Shown here piece after piece: positions 54,624-62,044 of a DNA stretch of 64,000 bases; within the stretch, counting starts at the first letter, position 1, and each line of letters opens with the position of its first letter. The stretch covers positions 62,001 to 126,000 of the forward strand of contig CANLRK010000007.1 of NCBI GenBank assembly GCA_947493535.1. Reading direction: 5' to 3'. The stretch comes from an uncultured Flavobacteriaceae bacterium. GTDB lineage: Bacteria; Bacteroidota; Bacteroidia; Flavobacteriales; Flavobacteriaceae. The notes beneath the pieces were generated by a model, which searched no databases, was not told the DNA's origin, and saw only the letters and a program-made list of their open reading frames with translations. Both the position numbers and the translations under genes were made by a program.

Positions 54624-54855
54624 CTTTCAATCTTTTTAAACATTAAAAAAACACCCCATTTTATAAGTCACTACTATGATAGGATTACTCCTTTATTCGT
54701 TATTTTTTTATTGAATTACTAGTATCACAAACAGAATTTTATGTATTGTTTATTCTAATACTTTTTTTAGGGATATACTTTAAAAGTAGTGATTTGTAAT
54801 GACTTTTGCTAAAAAAAATATGAATAAACTAGATGTAAATCGTTGTCAAAATACT

Positions 54856-54946
54856 ATTTATAGCTACTCTAATTGGTTTTTGTATTTTTGCTCTCTTAGT
54901 GTAGAGAGTCTTTTTTTATCAGTTCAAATATTTCTTTTCAGTCATT
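54856..54946 (-). pseudogene. Decayed duplicate of the 5' end of the uridine-kinase-like gene
   Basis: These 91 bases repeat bases 53652-53742 (the first 30 codons of the P-loop kinase gene) with one or two substitutions and four single-base indels in homopolymer runs. The indels destroy the frame. The original start-codon region is included. The remainder of the 369-bp gap 54624-54992 holds no supported gene. Confidence 0.85.
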
Positions 54947-54992
54947 AGTTTATGTTATAAGCGAGTATAAGTATAACTCCTTAGTTTATGAG

Positions 54993-56042
54993 CTAGTATA
55001 TGAATTTTTCAAATGTTACACCATTAAATTTATATGCTCCATTTTCATGTGTTCCAAGCCAAAGAGCTCCATTTTTGTCCTTGTAAATACTAAATAGCGT
55101 AATATCTTTTGAGTTGTCTTGAACAGCATAATGCGTAATCGTTACCCCATCATATTTCCAAACACCATTACGATAGGTTACAAACCATAAATTATTATTG
55201 TTGTCTATTACACTTGATAGATACTCGTCTAAATTACTATTTTCTTTTCCATCCAAACCACCAATACTTTTATGTCTTGAATAAAATTTATTACTCTTTA
55301 AGGTTAGGCTATCGTAAATACTATATCTATATTCTGTATTAAACCAAAAATCTCCATTTTTGTCTTCCAAAATTGAACGTACTCCATTAGCTCCTTCATT
55401 ACGAAATTCTGTCACATCTTCTTCTGTAATCCAATCAAATGATTTACCATTGTACCGACACACACCTACAGGGTTAGTACCAAACCAGACGTTTCCTTTA
55501 CTATCTTTATAAATGCTATAGACATCAAATGGATTAGATAAGTTTGGAGGGTTAGGAAACTGTAATTCAAATAAAGTAGTACCGTTATAACGATATACTT
55601 TTCGCGTATTTCCATAAGAATATTTAAACCACATATCAGAGGAATCAAGCTTCCAGTTTTTGCTAGGAACAGCCTTTAAGGTAGTGAATGTATTTCCGTT
55701 AAACTTTGATATTTTTGACGTTGCGTTAGCGCTAGAAAAATAAATATTACCCAATTGATCTTCTTTTATTTCATCAATTCTATTATTTAATAAGCCATGT
55801 TTTGTAGTGAAATTAACTAATTTCTTTCCATCGTATTTATACACTCCTGATTTCCAACTACCAAACCAATATGTCTTATTATTGTCTTGATAAACAACCA
55901 TTATACTTTTACCAAGTTCTGCAACAATATCACCTTCTACTTTGTTATCTGTTTTAACTTGTTGTTTTGCAGTTTGTCCGTTACAAGAAGTAAATAATAT
56001 TAATAGGTTCAATAATGCAATTCTGTTCAATTTTAGTATCAT
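54993..56042 (-). CDS. Propeller-repeat lipoprotein (two-component regulator propeller domain)
   Basis: The 349-residue protein has a lipoprotein signal (LLNLLILFTSCNG, Cys near 20). About seven repeats of the two-component-regulator propeller follow, for example YWFGSWKSGVYKYDGKKL, VWFGTNPVGVCRYNGKSF, LWFVTYRNGVWKYDGVTI and LWLGTHENGAYKFNGVTF. It is a sensor-type beta-propeller without any kinase, so it may be a surface binding protein or a detached sensor. It is similar in repeat type to the sensor part of the 33 kb LytS kinase. The upstream gap carries a frameshifted small ORF. Confidence 0.85.
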   Translation of the reverse strand: MILKLNRIALLNLLILFTSCNGQTAKQQVKTDNKVEGDIVAELGKSIMVVYQDNNKTYWFGSWKSGVYKYDGKKLVNFTTKHGLLNNRIDEIKEDQLGNIYFSSANATSKISKFNGNTFTTLKAVPSKNWKLDSSDMWFKYSYGNTRKVYRYNGTTLFELQFPNPPNLSNPFDVYSIYKDSKGNVWFGTNPVGVCRYNGKSFDWITEEDVTEFRNEGANGVRSILEDKNGDFWFNTEYRYSIYDSLTLKSNKFYSRHKSIGGLDGKENSNLDEYLSSVIDNNNNLWFVTYRNGVWKYDGVTITHYAVQDNSKDITLFSIYKDKNGALWLGTHENGAYKFNGVTFEKFIY

Positions 56043-56095
56043 TTGTTTAAACGTTTATACCATATAACTAACTAGTGTTACTTGTAAAATACATT

Positions 56096-56271
56096 TTACT
56101 TTATTTCTTTATGATTAACTATAAGGACTTTAATTTTGTTATATTTTATTAATTTTGTATTCCATTTTTTCCAAATTAATGGTGATTTGTATACTCCTGA
56201 AGTTACTTTAATTGGTTTGCTCAAAAATTTTAATTTCTCATTTTTTTAATTACCGTAAAAGGATTAGTCAT
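56096..56271 (-). pseudogene. Possible frameshifted 58-residue ORF
   Basis: From an ATG at 56271 the frame reads MTNPFTVIKK and then stops soon after a run of seven A. If that run had eight A, the frame would continue to a TAA at 56096 and encode 58 residues, including FLSKPIKVTSGVYKSP and LIWKKWNTKLIKYN. The second part has mixed composition with Trp, Pro and Gly, not just Lys/Asn/Ile. No family is recognised and chance is not excluded. Confidence 0.25.
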
Positions 56272-56296
56272 GCACTCCAGCTTCAGATAGTACTTT

Positions 56297-57532
56297 CTAT
56301 TCAATACTATTCCCAATTACTTGCATAAAATCAACCATTGACCTATTAACAAAATTCAAACTCGAAGTACCATAATCTAAATTTAAAGGATTTGCTCTAA
56401 ACGATACGACTGCAACATTATTTTTACGGTTAATATAAATTGTTTGTCCGCCAAGTCCCCAAGCAAAAATTTCATCACCATTAGTGTCATCCGGAATCCA
56501 CCAAAAATTATTGTAACCCCAACCGTAATAATCATAAAACAATCGTAAAGAATAATTAACTACTGGTTTTGTTGTTGCTCTATGTGCTGTAAACGTTTGA
56601 TTAACCCAATCTTTTGAGACAATTTGTTTTCCATTCCAATTACCCTCTTGAAGATAAAGTTGTCCAATTTTAGTAAGATCTCTAGTCGTTGCATAAATTC
56701 CCCCAAAAGTAGTTTCAATATCATCTTCGATTAAATAACTGAAATAGGCATTGTTTTCTGTACCTAACGGTTTCCAAAGCTTTTCTTGTATGTATTCAGA
56801 AATTGTTCTTTCTCCGATTACGCTTTTCAGAACTAATCCAATTATTAGTGGATCCATTGAATTGTACACCATTTTTTCACCAGGTTTGTGCCAAGGTTCT
56901 CTTTGTAGAAGAAATTCTTCGGCAGTGGTTAAATCCCAACCCCATTTCCACATAAATTCGCTTACCATAGGTAAATCATTTTCCCATTTGACTCCAGATA
57001 CCATATCCAAACATTCATCAATGGTTACATCTTTATACCAAGTATTTTTAAATTGCGGAAGATATTTAACGATTAAATCATCTTTACTTTCAATAAGACC
57101 TTCATTAATTGCAATACCAATTGTAATTGATATTATAGACTTTGTAATTGATGCTACCATATGAGTTTCATCATTTTTAAGTCCATTCCAATAGTTTTCA
57201 TATACTATCTTACCGTTTTTCAAAACCATAAGACTTTCATATCTCATGTTTTTCAAATACTCTTCTGTCGAAATTAAACTATCTACGGAATTAAATGTTT
57301 CGGGTAGCCTAATTTTAGAATCAGACATTACAAATTTTTCAGGTTCTAAAGATTTAGTAATTAATCTTGTCTGAAAATATTTTTGACCATCTTGAAAATA
57401 CTCAAGCCTGTTTTCAGGCTTTAACGATTGTAAATAGTGGTACGACAGTTTAATTGTTTTCCACTTGATAAGTACAAATCCAATTAGTAGAATCAGTAGA
57501 ACTAATCCAATTCTTTTTAGTGTTTTTTTCAT
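56297..57532 (-). CDS. Class C beta-lactamase-like serine hydrolase, membrane-anchored
   Basis: The 411-residue protein has an N-terminal transmembrane anchor (LKRIGLVLLILLIGFVLIKW). A serine beta-lactamase/D-Ala carboxypeptidase-like domain follows, with the catalytic SxxK in ASITKSIISI (near residue 131) and the YxN motif in MVYNSMDPLIIG. The WGLGGQTIYINRKNNVAVV segment is the third-box region with HTG replaced by LGG. Such proteins are mostly esterases or peptidases rather than antibiotic-hydrolysing enzymes. The gene is isolated by 120 bp or more on each side. Confidence 0.88.
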   Translation of the reverse strand: MKKTLKRIGLVLLILLIGFVLIKWKTIKLSYHYLQSLKPENRLEYFQDGQKYFQTRLITKSLEPEKFVMSDSKIRLPETFNSVDSLISTEEYLKNMRYESLMVLKNGKIVYENYWNGLKNDETHMVASITKSIISITIGIAINEGLIESKDDLIVKYLPQFKNTWYKDVTIDECLDMVSGVKWENDLPMVSEFMWKWGWDLTTAEEFLLQREPWHKPGEKMVYNSMDPLIIGLVLKSVIGERTISEYIQEKLWKPLGTENNAYFSYLIEDDIETTFGGIYATTRDLTKIGQLYLQEGNWNGKQIVSKDWVNQTFTAHRATTKPVVNYSLRLFYDYYGWGYNNFWWIPDDTNGDEIFAWGLGGQTIYINRKNNVAVVSFRANPLNLDYGTSSLNFVNRSMVDFMQVIGNSIE

Positions 57533-57651
57533 TCTAAATTTACTGTTATATTACCTACAACTGATAAATAATTACAACTGTTTTCACATATCTTACTAAC
57601 ACTAAGATAACTAATCTGACTGACTTTTAACTTGTTATAGCTGTTTATTAT

Positions 57652-58320
57652 TTACTTCAAATAATAAAGTGTTGTTACAATGCGCCCTTTTCCTTCATCT
57701 AAATTTGTTGTCAATAATTCTTCGGTTTTTATAGTTTTTAAATAAAATGGAGCTGCTGTAACTACTACTCCACTTTGTTTTTTTAATCGAATCCCTTGTC
57801 CAGAAAGAATATCAACATTGGGAGTGAAATCATTATGCTTTGGTAAATGTTCTGTTATAATAGCATACTTATATTCTTTTATGTTATGTAATATGCTACT
57901 AATTTCATCATTACATAAGTGTTGTAGTACTTGCCTAATAATTACACAATCTGCTTTAGGCAATGCATCTGTAGCAATATCTTGCTGTAAAAAACACACG
58001 TTAAGCGCACTGTATTTTTCAATATTACGTTGTATTAATGGTGCAACAATATCTACTGCTGTGTATGTTTTGGTATAAGCCACTAACTCTTTACCTATAT
58101 TAAAATCACCGCAACCTAAATCACATACCGAAAGTGGCTGTTTAAAAGAAGTCAAAAAGCTTTGTACAACAGCCAAATAAGGCATTACAATTTTAGCATC
58201 ATGAGATCCTTCTCCAGAAAAATAATCATGGGGTTTCCCACCCCATAAGTGTTTTTCATAAATCTGAGTCATAGCTCTATCTGTAGGCCAAGGTTTTTTA
58301 TTGCGTTTACTATAATTCAT
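57652..58320 (-). CDS. Class I SAM-dependent methyltransferase
   Basis: The 222-residue protein has the SAM-binding motif SVCDLGCGDFNIGKEL (near residue 82) followed by YTAVDIV (acidic residue of motif II) and CVIIRQVLQHLCNDEI. The N-terminus carries LWGGKPHDYFSGEGSHDAKI. No residue indicates the substrate. It is divergent from the Bcr/CflA transporter across a 168-bp gap. Confidence 0.87.
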   Translation of the reverse strand: MNYSKRNKKPWPTDRAMTQIYEKHLWGGKPHDYFSGEGSHDAKIVMPYLAVVQSFLTSFKQPLSVCDLGCGDFNIGKELVAYTKTYTAVDIVAPLIQRNIEKYSALNVCFLQQDIATDALPKADCVIIRQVLQHLCNDEISSILHNIKEYKYAIITEHLPKHNDFTPNVDILSGQGIRLKKQSGVVVTAAPFYLKTIKTEELLTTNLDEGKGRIVTTLYYLK

Positions 58321-58476
58321 AACACAAGTATACTAAACAAAAATTACGATTTACTATTTTAATTAATTTACTATTAAGAACAGTTTAGTAATGAACAATT
58401 TATATCCTCAATAGTCGATTACAAATAAGTAAATATTTTTAACTGTTCTATAGCACTCTGATTGAATGCATAAACT

Positions 58477-58484
58477 TACCTTTG
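58477..58484 (+). promoter_or_regulatory. TAnnTTTG -7 element immediately upstream of transporter gene
   Basis: TACCTTTG matches the -7 consensus, with only 4 nt between its last base and the ATG at 58489. The transcript would be leaderless or nearly so. Confidence 0.45.
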
Positions 58485-58488
58485 CAGC

Positions 58489-59679
58489 ATGCACAAACAA
58501 GAAATAGCCCAACTAGAATTTGTTGCCTTAATGGCTTCTTTAATGGCAATGGTAGCCTTAACCATTGATGCGCTACTCCCAGCCCTTACAGCTATTGGTG
58601 ATAGTTTAAATTTTCAACACCCGAATGATGGACAATTACTTATAACCATGATATTTTTGGGTCTTGGAATTGGTCAACTTGTTTTTGGACCTTTATCCGA
58701 TACTTACGGACGTAAAAAAATGATTTACGTAGGGCTATTCCTGTTTTTAATAGCTAGTTTAATTTGTGTATTTGCAATTTCATTAGAAGTTATGATTTTA
58801 GGAAGAATATTACAGGGTATAGCTTTATCGGCTCCTAGAACTATAAGTGTTTCTATAATTCGAGATTCCTATGAAGGAAATTATATGGCTAAAATCATGT
58901 CTTTCGTTACTGTAATATTTATTATTGTTCCTACAATAGCGCCAGCCTTAGGGAAAGTTATAGCTGATATCTATAATTGGCAAGCAATATTTTATGCACA
59001 GTTACTCTTTGCCGTTGGAATTGGCTGTTGGTTTGCTATAAGACAACCTGAAACCTTAGCTATTCAAAATAGATTACCTTTTACTGCAACTGTTTTTAAT
59101 AATGGTATAAAAGAAGTTTTTCGGTACCCACAAACGGTAGCTTGTACTGCTATATCTGCACTAATTACAGGTTCTTTTATGGTGTATTTAAGTGCTTCAC
59201 AACAAGTGTTTCAATTACAGTATGGTTTAGTAGAAGAGTTTCCTTATATTTTTGCTTCGTTAGCACTAACCGTTGGAGGTGCAACGTTTATAAACGGTCA
59301 GCTTGTAATGAAGTTTGGTATGGAAGGCTTACTAAAATGGGCTTTAAGAGGTTTTACTTTAACATCAGTATTGTACATAATCATATTTTACGGCAGTGAC
59401 AACCCTCCAATTACTTATTTATTAGCTTTCTTTGGAGTTCAGTTTTTCTTTCTAGGTTTTATTTTTGGTAACTTACGCGCCTTAATGATGCAACCTATAG
59501 GTCATATTGCTGGTATTGGCGCCGCAATAACTGGTTTTTTAGCGACTGTAATATCAGTGCCCTTAGGAACATTTATAGGTAGCTTTGTGAGCACTACTGC
59601 CCTACCTATGTTTATTGGCTTTGCTTGTTGTGGTATTACAAGTTTAGTAATATTTTACCTTTTAAGACGGTTATTTTAA
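58489..59679 (+). CDS. Bcr/CflA-type MFS multidrug transporter
   Basis: The 396-residue protein has twelve hydrophobic segments. It shows the drug:H+ antiporter DHA1 features: IDALLPALTAIGDSL in helix 1, GPLSDTYGRKKMIYVG in the 2-3 loop, and an Arg-rich helix 4-5 region (RILQGIALSAPRTISVSIIRD). It likely exports small molecules; the substrate is unknown. The pseudouridine synthase gene begins 1 bp after its stop, so the two are co-transcribed. Confidence 0.93.
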   Translation: MHKQEIAQLEFVALMASLMAMVALTIDALLPALTAIGDSLNFQHPNDGQLLITMIFLGLGIGQLVFGPLSDTYGRKKMIYVGLFLFLIASLICVFAISLEVMILGRILQGIALSAPRTISVSIIRDSYEGNYMAKIMSFVTVIFIIVPTIAPALGKVIADIYNWQAIFYAQLLFAVGIGCWFAIRQPETLAIQNRLPFTATVFNNGIKEVFRYPQTVACTAISALITGSFMVYLSASQQVFQLQYGLVEEFPYIFASLALTVGGATFINGQLVMKFGMEGLLKWALRGFTLTSVLYIIIFYGSDNPPITYLLAFFGVQFFFLGFIFGNLRALMMQPIGHIAGIGAAITGFLATVISVPLGTFIGSFVSTTALPMFIGFACCGITSLVIFYLLRRLF

Positions 59680-59680
59680 A

Positions 59681-60376
59681 ATGCTAACAATTTGTTACGA
59701 AGATGCTTCTATTTTAGCGGTAAATAAACCGAATAATATATTGGTGCACCATTCTAGTATGGCCAATAACAAAACTGATGAATTATCTTTAGTTCAATTA
59801 TTATACAATCAAATTAATCAACATTGTTTTCCTATTCATCGATTAGATAGAAAAACTTCAGGAATTGTGTTATTTGCCAAAAAGAAAGAGGATGTAGCCA
59901 AGTGGCAACATCTTTTTATAACTAACAATATTCAAAAAGAATATTATGGAATTGTACGTGGCTATGCTCCTCTAAAAGGTGTAATTGATAGCCCCGTAAA
60001 AGGCAGAGACGCTAAAATACATAAGAGTGCTCTAACCAATTACAAACGTCTTGCTACTAAAGAACTTGATATTCCTGTAGAACCATTTGATACTTCAAGA
60101 TATAGCTTATTAGCATTATATCCTAAAACTGGGCGAATGCATCAATTGCGAGTACATTTAAATAAGATAAGTTACCCATTAATTGGTGATCCGAAATATG
60201 GTGATCGCTTTCATAATAGAATGTTTGCTAACCAACTTCAGTACAGCAACTTATTTTTACATGCTAAATCTTTACAGTTCATACATCCAGATACCAAACA
60301 ATTAATATGTGTAATTGCAGATTTTCCTAGTGATTGGTTGCAAATTTGTAAAAAATTTAATTGGAAGCTAGACTAA
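59681..60376 (+). CDS. truC: TruC-like tRNA pseudouridine synthase
   Basis: The 231-residue protein is of the RluA type without an S4 domain. The catalytic Asp is in HRLDRKTSGIVLFAK (near residue 48), and TGRMHQLRVHLNKISYPLIGDPKYGD is the family C-terminal block. Length and the N-terminal LTICYEDASILAVNKP fit TruC, which modifies U65 of tRNA, but other RluA members cannot be excluded. It follows the transporter gene by 1 bp and precedes the PrsW-like gene by 17 bp. Confidence 0.85.
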   Translation: MLTICYEDASILAVNKPNNILVHHSSMANNKTDELSLVQLLYNQINQHCFPIHRLDRKTSGIVLFAKKKEDVAKWQHLFITNNIQKEYYGIVRGYAPLKGVIDSPVKGRDAKIHKSALTNYKRLATKELDIPVEPFDTSRYSLLALYPKTGRMHQLRVHLNKISYPLIGDPKYGDRFHNRMFANQLQYSNLFLHAKSLQFIHPDTKQLICVIADFPSDWLQICKKFNWKLD

Positions 60377-60393
60377 TTACTTACTTTAGCAAC

Positions 60394-61572
60394 ATGCAAC
60401 AAAACGTCGTTTTTTTACTACTAGATATTATTGGTTTAGGTCTCCTAGTCAAATGGAGTTATTTACAAGTAAAAGCGTATAAAATAACTGCTAATAAAAA
60501 AGTTTTTTTTAGTTTTAAGCGCTTTAAATTCCCTTTACTTATTTTAGTAATAATAAGTATTCCTTTGCTATTGGTTAATAGCACCAACTTTGAAGAAGTT
60601 TTCCATATTAATGCGAATAACTTACAACAAAATAGCCTATACTATGCAATTCTACTTTCGTTTTGTATAAGCTTTGTATGGCTATTGTATATTTATAAAA
60701 TAGATGTTTTTGAAAAAGAGCAAAAAAGGTATATTCTTTTAATTATACTACTATCAAGTATTTTTACACTTTTTGCAGAAGTCCCATATAACCTTTTGCA
60801 TCATATTGGTTTTACGAACACTGAGCATCCGCTACAAAGTTTTTTATACTGTGTTTTTGGTATTGGGTTTATTGAGGAAACAATCAAATTTATTCCACTC
60901 CTAATTATTTTAAAGTTTACTAAAGCAATAGATGAACCTTATGATTATATTTTTTATGCTTCTGCCTCAGCATTAGGTTTTGCTTTTATTGAAAATGCTA
61001 TGTATTTATACTCTCATGGTATAGACATTATTAATGCGAGGGCTTTATACGCCACTGTTGCTCATATGACCTTTAGTTCTGTTATTGGATATGGATTGTT
61101 TTTAACTACCCATAAAAAAACTAAATTCCCTGCAGGAATAGTCTTTTTAATAATGTATTTATTGTCAATGGTTTCACACGGATTTTATGATTTTTGGTTA
61201 ATTAATGAAGCCGTAGCTGAATATAGCGGACTTACAACACTATTTTTCTTAGCAACTGTTCATATTTGGTTTGTAATGAAAAATAACACCCTAAACAATT
61301 CCAATTACTATAAAAAATCAATCCGTATAGACAATGATCGTATTAAAGTTTATTTGATTTTTAGCTTACTTGGGTTATTTATGTGTAGTTATTTATATGT
61401 CGCATTGGTTTGGGATGCATTTGAAGCTAATATATTTTTTATTAAATCTGCTTTTGCATACGGATATATTTTACTGTATTTAATTGCTACACTTTCTCGT
61501 TTTAATTTAATAGAAGGTATTTTAAAGCCTATACGCTTAAGTATATCTTTTTTGTTTCCTAAACTAAAATAA
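60394..61572 (+). CDS. PrsW-like intramembrane metalloprotease
   Basis: The 392-residue membrane protein has about ten hydrophobic segments. It shows the PrsW motifs GIGFIEETIKFIPLL (EExxK, near residue 172), ASALGFAFIENAMYL, ATVAHMTFSSVIGYG and VSHGFYDFWL. PrsW of Bacillus cleaves an anti-sigma factor; a similar regulatory or envelope-processing role is plausible. The frame runs back to a TTG 11 codons earlier that overlaps the end of truC, but the ATG at 60394 is preferred. It converges with the small membrane protein gene with 1 bp between stops. Confidence 0.87.
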   Translation: MQQNVVFLLLDIIGLGLLVKWSYLQVKAYKITANKKVFFSFKRFKFPLLILVIISIPLLLVNSTNFEEVFHINANNLQQNSLYYAILLSFCISFVWLLYIYKIDVFEKEQKRYILLIILLSSIFTLFAEVPYNLLHHIGFTNTEHPLQSFLYCVFGIGFIEETIKFIPLLIILKFTKAIDEPYDYIFYASASALGFAFIENAMYLYSHGIDIINARALYATVAHMTFSSVIGYGLFLTTHKKTKFPAGIVFLIMYLLSMVSHGFYDFWLINEAVAEYSGLTTLFFLATVHIWFVMKNNTLNNSNYYKKSIRIDNDRIKVYLIFSLLGLFMCSYLYVALVWDAFEANIFFIKSAFAYGYILLYLIATLSRFNLIEGILKPIRLSISFLFPKLK

Positions 61573-61573
61573 A

Positions 61574-61963
61574 CTAGTACAGTACTATTTGATAGGCCTG
61601 GTTAAGCAATAACACTCCTATAAGAAATAACAAGCTATATAGAATAGGTAAATAACGTATATTAATTGAACTAAATGCCTTTATTGTTGTTTTAGGAAAA
61701 ATAAGATTTATAATTCCTTTTATTAAAGCTATCCAGCCAAATAAAGTTATTAAGAGTTTCCAGTTCAACTCCCAGACATTATGGAGTATAACACTTACTA
61801 AGCCTAAAAGAATGGCTATAAAAGAAACCAATACTAAATATTTTTCACTTTCTAATAAAGCAAAAAAGCGCACAACACGCTTAGTATTAATCAGCAGTAT
61901 GCTACAAAATATTATTAAATACCAGCCCCAAAATTTTGCTAAACCAATTGCTACTTCATCCAT
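61574..61963 (-). CDS. Small four-helix membrane protein of unknown function
   Basis: The 129-residue protein has four predicted transmembrane helices (about residues 12-25, 43-60, 69-88 and 105-122) with short loops. No motif identifies it. It lies between the PrsW-like gene and the E1 dehydrogenase gene, with a terminator on its upstream side. Confidence 0.72.
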   Translation of the reverse strand: MDEVAIGLAKFWGWYLIIFCSILLINTKRVVRFFALLESEKYLVLVSFIAILLGLVSVILHNVWELNWKLLITLFGWIALIKGIINLIFPKTTIKAFSSINIRYLPILYSLLFLIGVLLLNQAYQIVLY

Positions 61964-62001
61964 AAATAGTTATTTCAATACGTTACAAAAAGATACAAAA
62001 A

Positions 62002-62023
62002 AAACAGCAATTTCTTGCTGTTT
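62002..62023 (-). terminator. Intrinsic terminator after E1 dehydrogenase gene
   Basis: The 9-bp stem AAACAGCAA / TTGCTGTTT with a 4-nt loop is followed on the minus strand by a run of T. It lies 22 bp after the E1 stop codon. Confidence 0.85.
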
Positions 62024-62044
62024 ATATTTTCTGTTAATTAATTG

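Noticed and set aside
54674-54800. Possible frameshifted small membrane peptide on the plus strand
   Set aside because: It needs a one-base deletion in a T run, and T-rich DNA readily yields hydrophobic frames; no independent support.
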